DNA of 64,000 nucleotides from Prorocentrum cordatum. Lineage: Eukaryota; Sar; Dinophyceae; Prorocentrales; Prorocentraceae. The notes below the pieces were generated by a model. It was not told the origin of the DNA. It made no database searches and saw only the letters and a program-made list of their open reading frames with translations. Location: positions 210,001 through 274,000 of the forward strand of contig CAUYUJ010005670.1 of NCBI GenBank assembly GCA_963575745.1. The letters run 5' to 3'. Positions 54,776 through 64,000 of this stretch are shown in pieces (position 1 is the first letter of the stretch; each line of letters opens with the position of its first letter). Position numbers and translations under genes: made by a program.

Positions 54776-56239
54776 CTGCAGGGAAAGAGAGAGGGTTCAG
54801 TCCGAGAAACGCCCAGGGGGCGGCCCATCCGAGGAGACCTTGTTTTGTCTCCCTGGCACCTGCCAAGGCCCCGCCCTGTCTGCCGATGCTCCCACGCTCG
54901 CACACGCCTGCTCACATCTGTCCCGCCTGGTGCCCGCGTGCGCTCGCGGGCGCTGCCGACGCCGGTGGCGAGGCGCCTCGGGACCGCCTAGGTAGGGTGG
55001 GTAGGCAGCCGGGTTTTGCCACCCCCGCAGTCTTGACCTCTTGCTGCCTTGCTCGCGCGCTGCACGGCGCGCGGGCGGGACACCGCAGCGTTTTGGCCCA
55101 GAAGAGGACCTAGAGTCCGAAACGCGTCGCCAGCTAAAAGTGGTTGAGAACAGTAGTGCGCCAAGTGGAGGAGGGTGAGACGACCCTCCTGCACATCCTT
55201 TCTCCTACGGCCGGCGTCGCAAAGATAGCGTGCAACACCGACCTTCGACAAGCGCGCCATCGCCCGCGGGGCGATCCCCACGCGAAGGCCCCCTCTGCGC
55301 ACGCCGCCCCCCTACGAGGGCCTCTTCGGCGCACGCTCGGGAAGAGGAACGAATAGGACGCAGCAGCAGGAGAGGAGGGGGAAAAAAAACGGCGAAATTG
55401 GTCCGCCCGCTCGTCGCGCGCCTCGAAGCACACTGGACTTGCTTCTCGGGGGAATTTCGCGATCCCCGAGGTGGAGGATAGCGTGCAATCAGCAGGCCGG
55501 CGGCGCCACGTGTCGCACGCATCTCTATTTAAAAAATGCACCGCTGGCGAAAAGACTCCAAGGGCAATCAGATTGCCTGGGACTGAAGGCCCGGGCAGAA
55601 CATTTACATATCGGGCCAGCCAGACACCCTCTTGCACGGCGGCGGGCCTCTTCAAAGCAGCTGCAAAACGACGAGGCGCGCCATGGTGAGCGCATGCGGA
55701 CCGTGCTCATCAACTGGGCACCTGAGCTTACGCCACAGGGAATCACTGCGCTCAGGAAACGGCCTAACGGGCTGCACCCACTTGCGATGGGCAGCGCGCG
55801 ACTCCTCCTCCCCCCGCTCACGCGCCACGCCCACGCCAACACTCCCTCCTTCCTCAAGAGAAGCGGGGGAAACGCTGCGGAGCCTGGCGCGTAGAGAGGG
55901 ATCGACAGCCTGCACCTTCGCGGCGCAGGACAGGCAACTCAACGAGTAGTCCTCGTAAGACCACCTGTGGGAGGATGGGCAGATGGCCTCGGGAATCCAC
56001 CTGCAACGCCTTCGGGCAAAATCAGCTGGCTGCTTCTGTCGGCGTCTGTCACTCTCAGCACGCATCGTAGCGCACTCAAGAATTATAAGGGCACGTCTCT
56101 TTTAAACCTGACACGCTTGCAGGACCAAAGAGTCATGGTCCCGAACAATACCTGGTGAAACCTGAACATCGGCCGCTCGATCGTCGGCCAGCTTGCCAGC
56201 TAGTGCATTCAGGATGACGTGGTCTCAACATACAGAGTC

Positions 56240-57000
56240 AAATAAAGGCTCCTGCTTCTGGGCATCCTCAAGGACGCGCGACGGAACATGAGACAGGAGA
56301 GAAGGGGCGGAGCGAGACTGGAGCAGCTCCCACAGATAGTTCCCGCCATAGATCACTGTTGGCCCACTTGGACGTGTGAGCCCAGCCGCCTGCATACGCC
56401 TTGGGAGTATGAACGTGATCGGTCACAGCGTACAGCTCGTGGGCCGGGCCAACGTAACGAACGCGCTCAACGACCGCCGCAGGTTCTGCGCGCGGGGCAA
56501 TTTGTCTAGCAGAATCCACGCGCCTCATTACTTCGCAATCCCATGCGAACTCACCCCCAGGGACCACGCGAAAAAACAAAAAACAAAAAAAAAAAAACCT
56601 TAAAACTGGAGGCTTGGCATCCTGGCCCCCCGACCCGTCAGCGCCGCACAAGCCCCCGAGGAAAGTGCCTGGAACGAGGGGCGTCGGAGAGCGCTGGCAA
56701 CGGAGCAGCCGAAAATCTGGGGTCGCGGGCAGTCGGAACCAATAGGCGGGCATGAGCCCACGCATCCAAAAACACGGGAAGAGATTAACCTCCTGGATAG
56801 CAGCATGCCTGAGGTGCTGAGAGTCAACTATCTCAGGGCACGTAGGCCTGTCATTGCACGCGCACTGCCAAACACGGTGCACAGTTGACTCGGGATCACG
56901 CTTGCACCTCCTGCACAGGGGGTCGCGGGCAAGCTCTGCTAGAAAACGACGCTCTTGTCCAGTGGCCCACCGCAGCTACTAACTGAACCATGGCGGTAAC
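56240..57000 (-). pseudogene. LINE C zinc finger and RNase H
   Basis: PLCRRCKRDPESTVHRVWQC at about 56,920-56,861 is C-x2-C---H-x4-C. FWMRGLMPAYWFRLP follows it. GADGSGG at about 56,640 fits the RNase H start. LYAVTDHVHTPKAYAGGWAH and WANSDLWRELS at about 56,435-56,340 carry the second Asp and the N-DLW block. Further down, HVILNALAGKLADDRAADV (about 56,220-56,165) looks like the C-terminal helix. The Glu motif is not clear. Confidence 0.65.
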
Positions 57001-57402
57001 ATCTCGACGGCCTTCGTTTTCAGAAGCAAGCAACTCCCGCACGTGGAAAGCGACACCGACCCATCGATGCCTTTGCCGTCGAAATGTTCAGAAGCCTGCC
57101 GCCACTGGCGCTCGTCGATCGAAATGCCGAAAGCTTCCAACAGGGGTCCTAAGGGTCCTCGGCCTTCGGCCTTCATAGCCCAATGCTCACCAGAAGGAAA
57201 AACGAGCTCGAAGGGGGAGGGGCAAGACCGACCGACGGTGAGGACCGAGGCCTGGAAAGCGCCCATCGGCCCACGGACCCAGGCCCAGCCCCGACGAATC
57301 CTGTCGAGCGAAGCTGGCCAATGGCGGTTCAGGCGCGCCTGCCAGGCTGGTGACACCAAGTCCTGACAATCCTGCGATCGCACATCTGAGCTGGGTCATG
57401 TT

Positions 57403-58900
57403 CTAGACCAAAAGATAACCTGATGGAAGTAGCGGCGCGAACTCCTCGCTGTGGCGTCTTACTGCCGGCTCTAGCCGCGCTGCGATGACCCTGCAACATT
57501 GAAGGCGCGACCCCCTGCACCTCTGGGGCCCACATGGCCTTGGCAAGCGCGCTAGGATAGAAAAGCTTACAGGCACTGCGACTCTTCTTCGAAAACTGGA
57601 ACATCTTTTCAGTCGCATGCCTACCCTTCCTGAATCTGGCCTTACGCACAGCCGCAGTGCGCCGAGCTCCGAGCGCGGCGTCTCCCTGGCCGCCAGCGAC
57701 ACCTGAAACGCGCAATGGCAATCGGAGGCAAGCCCTGAAAGCTTGGACCGAAGCTCAAGCGAGGACGTAAGAAGGTGCGATTTGTCAACAGCCACCCGGC
57801 ACCGCCGCCGCTTGAGGCTGACAATCAGCGCCCTGCGAAGCACAGGAAACGCGGCAGCAATGCCAGTGCGAATGCCGAAAATGCTCGCAGAAATGTCATC
57901 CACCCGCTGTCGTAGGCGCAGGCCAGCGACCGACCCGCAGGCCGCGCTGAGAGGCTCGTGCACGTGCGCCCGGGCTAGAGGAGCCGCCTGCCCACAGCCA
58001 GCGAGCATGCCTCCATGTGCCTTCAAACCGATGCGGACACCCCCCTCGATGGAGAAATGGCGAACTCCTAGGTACACATCCACTGCGAACGCCAGAGGCC
58101 TTAACGGGCACTGGAGAGCAGCAGCAGCAGCAGCAGCAGCAGCAACTGAATCCTCGAGACAGACCTGGCCATCGTATTTTTCCTGTCCAGCAGGAGGCCG
58201 CCGACCCGAACGCCAGACAGAAGTGCGAATTCGGTCTCGAGCTCGTCGATCCACCAAGCCGCCCCCGTTGAACCTCCAACAGTCGCGCCCCACGGGCCGT
58301 GGGCCCGTCTGTCCCAACTGGCGATGTGGGGCTTGCGAACGCGAAGCAAGAGAACATAGATCAGCCGAGCAGTGCGATCGGTCTCTTGCCGCCGTCGGGC
58401 TTCGGCAGCAGGGCGATTAAGGAACATAGCTGCTGAAATGGCAAGGTGCACTGCTCTTCGATAGAGTGCAGCACTTCGATCAGATGAACTTTGGCCTCTG
58501 GGCTGGCCTGCTTGATTAGAAGTGGCTCGAGATGGTAGATGATTTGGCCTCCCTTGTCAGGCATCGTGGCAAGCGCAGTATTCAACGTGTCTAACGCGAT
58601 GCGAGGCAGGCGCGTGGCGGCGCGAGCATCAGCACGGAGGGCTGCAAGCGTCGCCCGAGTACCGTCATAGCTATGCTGCTGCCACATGCTGGCCCAAGCT
58701 GTGCGCAACAGCCGAGCACGGTCCATGATCGCAGATTTTTTTCGGGAGGGGCAGGGTCGACAGGAGGCCTCAGGAGACGGTGGGCGGGGCCAGCTGAGCG
58801 GCACTGGACTTCCTGGAGCCAGGTCTGCCATGCGACCGCGTGAGCCTTGAGAGCAGAGCGGTGCGACCTGTCCGCAACCACTGTGGCCTCCGCAGTACAC
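57403..58900 (-). pseudogene. LINE C reverse transcriptase
   Basis: QLCSLIALLPKPDGGKRPIA at about 58,438-58,370 is the fingers block (LLPKP-GG-RPI). GVRVGGLLLDRK at about 58,210-58,175 is motif A with its Asp; an A-run there (GGAAAAATACG) marks a one-base shift into the frame that continues YDGQVCLED. An (AGC)n expansion at 58,118-58,143 inserts an Ala run. RIGLKAHGGMLAGCGQAAPL is motif B. LRLRQRVDDISAS (RVDD at 57,895-57,906) is motif C with both Asp residues. CRVAVDKSHLLTSSLEL follows. Apart from shifts and the Ala run, the catalytic residues remain. Confidence 0.82.
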
Positions 58901-59457
58901 AGCAGAAGCTCACCAGACGTGGCTGAGCAAACAGTCCTAAGACGCTCGTGCCATCTGTCCAACAGCACTGTTTGTTCGATGTCCGAGAGATCAAGCGGCT
59001 CGGGAGGGACCTGCTGGGAGGGCCAAGCCAAGGTCGAACGGTGCTGAGCAGCATGGGCAGGGCTGGGCTGAGGCGGGGCTGTCGGGTCCGCGCCAGCGGG
59101 GGCAAGCCTGACAAGAAGCTTCATTTGAACGAAGACTGACTGCCACCACCTGGCGAGCCGATCGGCCAAACACGGACCCTCGACCTGAGCAGCTATTAGC
59201 GGCACCTCCCTGAGCCTAGGCTGCTGGCGACGCCCAACATATTGGAAAACGGGAACCTGGGGAAGGACCAACTTGGAAAACGCCTCCAGCCCCAGCGCGA
59301 GAACCCAGCTGGGTAACCGCTGTCCCGAGGCAAGAGACACATCAGCATTGTCATGCTCGAGACGCGGCGGGGTAGCTTGAAGATACTTAGACCAGAAGAA
59401 AGCTGGCCGCTTTCGCTGCAGAAGCCCTGCCTGGGCAAGGTGGCGGGGCCAAGACAA
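58591..59457 (-). pseudogene. LINE C linker between endonuclease and reverse transcriptase
   Basis: Open for 288 codons. WPRHLAQAGLLQRKRPAFFW, LARWWQSVFVQMKLLVRL and SALKAHAVAWQTWLQEVQ resemble the helical, Trp-rich linker of other LINEs. No catalytic motif. Confidence 0.55.
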
Positions 59458-59549
59458 AACTGGGTCAGCCGCGCCCTTGGCGGGGAGCGCCGTGGGCCTC
59501 GTGGCCTTCCAGACCTTGATGCGCTGAGGTGTCCTCGCGACGCTGAGAT

Positions 59550-60125
59550 CTAAGGCGCAAGGGTTCCCCGCGGGACTGGGGCAAGGCCAGTGAAATTGAA
59601 AAACGCAGCGAAGAGCACAGAGACCAAATCATAGTCGATACGGCTGGTGGTGACCGTGGTGCGCGCGACCGCGACACCTGGCATAGACACGGGGATGAGG
59701 CCGATGGGCCCTGGCCAACCCGGGGCTTCGAGCTCCCCCTGGGGCACCTGCCAGTCGCCAACAATTCAAGCTGGGGCTCCAGCCGCAGACCGGCGGGGGC
59801 CTAGCTCAGCAAGCAACTTGAGGTTGTCACCGCCGAGTCGCCCACCAGTGTGCAGGTAGACAGGCGCGATCGCCAGGGGGACATGCCGCAGGCGGAGCGT
59901 CGCCAACAAATACCGAGAAGCGCCGACATCGGACAACTCTCCTGCAGCGCCGGTCAAACAAGACAAACCCACATGCGAACGCGCTATGACCATGACTCCT
60001 GAGGACGAGTCATCGGCCTCAGCGCGGTGAGCTGCCTGTGCCACAACCTCCCAACCAAGCTCGTGCAACTTCCAAACCATGGACTGGAAACTGGCCGACC
60101 GCTGCCTGTGCTCAACGAAGAGCAT
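59550..60125 (-). pseudogene. LINE C endonuclease domain
   Basis: Minus strand, two frames. SASFQSMVWKLHELGWEVVA followed by SSSGVMVIARSHVGL at about 60,090-59,950 is the N-terminal half (the catalytic Glu just upstream appears in LFVEHR, degenerate). RLRHVPLAIAPVYLHTGG follows. In the second frame PQGELEAPGWPGPIGLIPVS and TSRIDYDLVS at about 59,745-59,620 are the C-terminal half, with the S-IDY-LVS block of these nucleases. A shift lies near 59,760. Confidence 0.72.
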
Positions 60126-61456
60126 GATATCTGCGCTAGACTCTTGAACCCAGCGTAACGCGGCGGGCCTCCAGACTGAGATATTGGAGTGCGCAAGCGA
60201 GAGCGCATTGGGCTCCTCGGCGCATCAGAGGAAGCCCACGGGCGGCCTGGGCCGTCGCAGAACAGCGTTGACACCGCGAGCTCCGTCAGCGACTCGCCCC
60301 CGCCTTCGCCGACCCGCGCCTGCTTGCCGGGCGCCGTCTGAGCCGCCGCCCGCAGGGGCGAGCTCGCCGCTGCCGCCCACGGCGCCGCCGCGGAGGGCCC
60401 TCCTCCAGCGGCAGAGGCTACCCGCGCGGCTGGGGGGGGGGGCGGGCGCCGCCTCCTGCCGCCAGGGCCTGGCCCGCGGGGGCGGGGGGGGGGCGCCTCC
60501 ACCTGACTCTGGCTGCTCGGAGCCGGGCTCGGGTGGGGCCCCGCAGGCGGCCGGCGCAGCACCGTCGCCAAGCTTGCGACGCTTGCGGAGCTCGCCCGTG
60601 CGCCTGAGTTGTTTTTGCAGATAGGCACTAGCTTGCCCCTTGACCGAAGTGAGTGCAATGTGTAGTAGAGTTGCGACCTCCGAGGCCTGCTCTTCCTGAG
60701 AGGGCCCGAACTGGCTGCGATCCTCATCCGAAGAAAGCAGGGCCAGAAAGGTCGATCCGGTTTCCGAAGTCGAGCGTGAGCCCGTCGGCGCGGCCTTTGA
60801 AGAGCGATGGCGGCCGAGATTTCGCCCTTGATAACTCCTGCTGCCAAGGCCCTGCCGGCCTTCTCGAGCTCCTTCTCGGCCGCGAGGTCATCTTCCATGG
60901 GCTTCTCGAGCTGAACGTTGAACTCAGAAACCTGGCGATCCAACTCGACGCGCTGTGCCATGGCGCGCCCAGGACGGTCCGCAACAGCCCTGCGATGCTG
61001 CTGGGCCTGATCCCAAGCGGCCTGAGTTGACTGCGGAGCCTTGGCCGTGGAACCCATGGGCGTGAAAGGGGCGAGTGATTTCTGGGCCTGAGCAGAAGAC
61101 AGCGAGCCCGCAATCTCATTGACCATCAAGAGGGCATCGGGGCGGAAGGCAGGCAGCCGCCTGACCGCGCCGCCAAAGCCCCTTGGCGGCAATAAGTGGG
61201 CGCGCGGCACCGCCGTCACCTCCTCGGACCGCTGGGGCTTGAGCAGCCTGGGCGCGCGGCTCACGGACGGGATCGTAAATGTCCCGGCAGCCGGCGCACT
61301 TGCGCTCGGCGAGAATGTCGTTCCACGCCCAGTGGCCACAAGCGCAGACAGTGCAAGCAGTGCCACGAGGATCACGCCGCGCACGAGGCTTGCCACCGCC
61401 TCGCCCGACCTGGATCCACGATTCGCGCTTCCATTCGTGACCCTGGTCGCTGCCAT
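59984..61456 (-). pseudogene. LINE C coiled region and Pro/Arg-rich spacer
   Basis: QVSEFNVQLEKPMEDDLAAE and KELEKAGRALAAGVIKGEIS at about 60,960-60,790 form a likely coiled coil after the ribbon. The rest is Pro, Arg and Ala-rich (60,640-60,180), probably low-complexity linker with GC-rich expansions. Its function is inferred from position only. Confidence 0.5.
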
Positions 61457-61637
61457 GGGCCATCAGCAACGAAACGAGAGGAAGCTGCTCGCCTGCAGCA
61501 GCGGGGGGCGGGCGTTCGGTGGGGCGGACCACCGAGCGCGCAACAAGGAAAGTCCTGGGCTGGGGCAGGCCACCACGCAGGATCCAAGTCAGGGCTGACT
61601 GTCCGAGCGCTGAATGCAAGCCGCGGACTAGCGGCAT
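61116..61637 (-). pseudogene. LINE C N-terminal zinc ribbon
   Basis: CTVCACGHWAWNDILAERKC then AGC at about 61,355-61,289 gives C-x2-C---W-W-------C-x2-C. This is a ribbon common at the N-terminus of dinoflagellate LINE proteins and may bind the element's RNA. It is about 300 bases from the leader relic. The upstream Met choice is unclear. Confidence 0.65.
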
Positions 61638-61663
61638 CCACTGGGTTAAGAGAAACCTTAGAC

Positions 61664-61685
61664 CTTGAGCCCAAAATGGCCACGG
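61664..61685 (-). other. relic of dinoflagellate spliced leader
   Basis: The minus strand ends GCCATTTTGGGCTCAAG and is preceded by CCGTG. Compared with the dinoflagellate leader it has one inserted G in the TTGGC part and one A-to-G change near the 5' end. All other positions match across the whole leader. It lies exactly at the 5' end of LINE C. Confidence 0.88.
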
Positions 61686-61689
61686 AACG

Positions 61690-62860
61690 CACGCTGCGTG
61701 CTTGCGACGCCAGCCGCGGGAGGTCCTCGGCCCCCTTCCTCTCTGACATCAGGCGGAGCAACAGACAGGCAGGCGGGCGTCGGGGGCCAGGAAAGGAGGA
61801 GGCGGGGGGGGGTGGGGGGCAGCAAAGGGCGGGGGGGGGGAGAGCAGCAGGGGGGGGGAGCGGTGCTGGTCCTGCGTCCGCGACCCGAAGCAGCTCATCG
61901 CATGTGGCACCAGCTCCCCGACTGACGGGAAGGGAGGTTCCACGACGCAGCAGGTCACCCAGGGAGGGGAGTTGAGCTGGGCGCTCCCCGGAGCGGCCAC
62001 TGAAATCCCCCGGCAGACAATACTGAAGGCTGGTGCTCTGGCACTGTCCTTGCCACCTGAAAGAAACAACCTCTAAGGACATGGACCAGACGACTTGGCC
62101 ATGAGTTGGCAGGGGGGGGGGGGGGGCGGGAGGTAGGAGGAAAAGGAGGAAGACATGACAGGACAGGGCCTGCATCGGGTCGAATGTCGAAGCTAGACTT
62201 GACAATGCTACACATTGGAATGCACCGAACGCGCGCGACCTGCAAGGCGCGCGTAATTCCACGAGGATCGACCCCCCGTACGGAGGGAACCGCGAGCATG
62301 ACCTCGCCGGGCCACGCCACTCGGCGGCCCCGCGGGCGGGGAGCCCCGACTGGCCATTGCTCGACCCAGGGTGAGCAGAGCTCACAGCAATGGAGGCGCA
62401 GGCGAGAACGGACGGGCGGAACGCGGGCAGAACGGGAGGGGAAACATACCATCACTGCGACTGAACGGATCTCACGCGCTCGCTATCCGTCCAATCCCAC
62501 GCGTTTTCACGTTCAGATTCTCCCCCCAGTTCTCACGTGCAGTCGAACCGACGGGTCTGGCACCCAGTAGCTCGCCGCACACGGCGATCGCAGGTCCAGC
62601 GCTCCAGCGGGGCGCTGAACGTGAGCGCGCCTGCGCGCCTGCAGCATCTGGCGCGGCGTGCCAGCCCCCCGGGGGTCACACTCGCAGGCGAGGGCGCTGC
62701 GGCCGCAGCCGCGGGCGGCACAGCGTGTCGGCGGCCGCGAAACGGTCTAGGCGCAGGCGGCGGAGAACAGACAGCTGCGAGCGGCCAATTACTCGCCGCC
62801 CCCACTGGCGCAACACCCCGTTCGCCCACTCCGTGAGCGAACCCGTGTCAACTCAGGGGT
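61690..62860. other. unannotated GC-rich stretch
   Basis: Contains G-runs at 61,790-61,860 and 62,112-62,130. Frames here are Pro/Ala/Arg-rich with no recognised domain. Confidence 0.5.
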
Positions 62861-62869
62861 CTTAGGACG

Positions 62870-63240
62870 GACTCCACCAGGCGCCCTTAGTACAGCGCCA
62901 GGCTCCCGAAGCTCACCTCCAGACAGGGTTTCGCCAAGCTCGTGAAGTAAAGCATCAGGCTCCCAAGGAACAGCATCAGACAGGACACCACAAGGCTCAC
63001 GGAGGACTGCGAGATGCCCCCGAAGTACAGCATCAGGCAGGACTCCGCCAGGCTCACGAGGTACGAGGTATAGCGCCAGGCCCCCGAAGCATAGCACCAG
63101 GCAGGGCTTCGCCAGGCTCGCGAAGTACAGCGCCAGGCTCCCGAGGAGCAGCATCAGTCATGGTTACACCAAGCTCGCGGAGAACTGCACCAGGACCCCG
63201 AAGTGCAGCATCTGGCAGGACCCCACCAAGCTCGCACACG
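62870..63240. repeat. 57-bp minisatellite, about six units
   Basis: CCAGGCTCACGAGGTA-like words at about 62,934, 62,991, 63,048, 63,112, 63,169 and 63,226, spacing mostly 57 with one of 64. The minus strand stays open as 19-residue repeats (PGAVLREPGEALPGAMLRG). Confidence 0.88.
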
Positions 63241-63344
63241 GTGCGACGAGCGAAGAGAAGGAGAAGACGGCCACATGGGGAGGAGCACTTCCCCCCTGAA
63301 CATCCTTCTCTTCCCGCCCCTTCCTCTTCTCCTGCGTCTCCTGC

Positions 63345-63445
63345 GTCTCCTGCGTCTCCTGCGTTTCCTCCTCCTCCTCCTCCTCCTCCTCCTCCTGCTC
63401 TTGCTCTGCCTCCTCCTCCTGCTCCTCCTCCTCTTCCTCCTCGTG
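63345..63445. repeat. (TCC)n / TGCGTCTCC tract
   Basis: CTGCGTCTCCTGCGTCTC repeats at 63,330-63,365, then CTC triplets. Confidence 0.9.
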
Positions 63446-63649
63446 GCCGCCTCCAGGAAACCCCAGCCCGAGCCGGGGGAGCTGTTGCAGCGCGGACGGG
63501 GGGGAGCGGCAGCAGCAGGGACGAGGAGAGGCGAGGGGGATGCTGCAGAGCGGCGGGGAGGGACGAGGCGGACGGGGAGAGAGGTGAGGACGAGCCAGGG
63601 GCAGGAGGGGCGGCGACGGCCGCAGCGAGAGGCAGGAGCCGGGGGTGTC

Positions 63650-63852
63650 TGCGGGCTCCCGATCGCGGTGCGCCACGCGGAACGGACCTGCCTCCTCGTT
63701 CGGCTGCACGCGAGGAGAGGCCCTAAGCAAGAGCGACCTTTGGTGCGCGGCCTTCAGCGCGAAGTGGCGACAAACCCAAGCACACAGGCCGCTGGGCTCC
63801 CGATCGCTGTGCGCCACGCGGAGCGGACCTGCTTCCTCGTTCGGCTGCAATT
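63650..63852. repeat. ~60-bp direct repeat, two copies
   Basis: GGGCTCCCGATCGC-GTGCGC...CCTCGTTCGGCTGCA at about 63,653 and 63,791, spacing 138, three differences seen. Confidence 0.88.
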
Positions 63853-63899
63853 GTAGAAGCCTCCCAAGTAGAGTCGGAGTAGATGGGGTCGGAGGACCG

Positions 63900-64000
63900 C
63901 GCCGCATCGTCGATGCATCACCGATGGATCGGCGATGCGTCGGCGACGTCGGCGATGTATCGGCGACGTCGGCGCTGAGAAAATCGCGCTCCGCATCGAG
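63900..64000. repeat. GATCGGCGATGCGTCGGCGAC-like tract at window end
   Basis: Degenerate ~17-bp words (TCGGCGACGTCGGCGATGTA, GCATCGTCGATGCATC) with dyad symmetry; continues past the window. Confidence 0.75.

Larger units (their letters stand above)
50345..55100 (-). other. probable next upstream R1 intron, left part
   Basis: No upstream R1 exon was recognised in 50.35-64 kb, so this is probably intron. The stretches 50,345-50,815, 51,400-52,060, 52,150-52,560 and 52,860-53,520 hold no recognised gene. Confidence 0.5.
55100..61685 (-). mobile_element. LINE C: near-full-length decayed non-LTR retrotransposon
   Basis: About 6.5 kb on the minus strand. Order from 61,685: spliced-leader relic, zinc ribbon, coiled region, endonuclease, linker, reverse transcriptase, zinc finger, RNase H. 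The 3' end is not sharply defined; no poly-A or target duplication was identified. Frames shift several times, but every expected domain is present. Confidence 0.85.

Overview
The window looks like nuclear DNA of a dinoflagellate. The evidence is: two relics of the dinoflagellate spliced leader; a host gene whose introns start with GC and show AG|GC at both borders; several decayed LINEs of the zinc-ribbon/endonuclease/RNase H/RT type; a multi-copy-type P-loop ATPase next to an IS1016/ISXO2-like (Merlin-type) transposase; and very abundant trinucleotide microsatellites in GC-rich DNA. I see no prokaryotic operons, rRNA, tRNA or CRISPR.

The only host gene I recognise is on the minus strand: the large (R1) subunit of class I ribonucleotide reductase. 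Three short consecutive exons lie at 50,268-50,344, 10,171-10,229 and 5,994-6,071. The first two junctions join in phase and rebuild the R1 active-site region, including the N-x-C-x-E catalytic motif. The introns between them are about 40.0 kb and 4.1 kb, so most of this window is intron. Earlier exons must lie beyond the right end or be too short to see; later exons lie beyond the left end.

Layout: 1-1,619 repeats and unannotated DNA; 1,620-5,718 a minus-strand LINE (A) with a spliced-leader relic at its 5' end and domain order endonuclease, RNase H, RT; 5,994-6,071 R1 exon; 6,072-10,170 intron made almost wholly of microsatellites and an 83-bp minisatellite; 10,171-10,229 R1 exon; 10,230-50,267 the giant intron. 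Within the giant intron: LINE B (11.2-12.6 kb), a 1.6-kb polypurine tract (12.6-14.2), a 2.4-2.7-kb duplication built of ~385-bp units (14.7-17.4 and 18.6-21.0) and an inverted relative (22.8-24.2), LINE F (21.6-22.8), a 10-kb Helitron (24.7-35.5), short-unit repeats (35.7-38.2), a P-loop ATPase pseudogene (38.4-40.6), a Merlin-type transposase pseudogene (41.1-42.4), an 81-bp minisatellite (42.8-43.4), LINE E (43.7-44.9), GGA tracts, and LINE D (47.4-49.5). After the third R1 exon (50,268-50,344) come more repeats, then LINE C (55.1-61.7 kb) with a second spliced-leader relic, then a 57-bp minisatellite and low-complexity DNA.

The Helitron is the most unusual element. From 35,475 to about 25,170 on the minus strand one reading frame is kept for over 3,400 codons and is broken by only nine stop codons. 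It carries a complete-looking USP-type ubiquitin protease domain, then a C2H2 finger and helitron N-terminal region, a HUH Rep region, a Pif1-type helicase, and a C-terminal array of Cys-rich repeats. Key residues of the nuclease and of both Walker motifs each differ from the expected residue by one transition, so the copy looks recently dead rather than old. Domain calls rest on motifs read by eye; no database search was possible.
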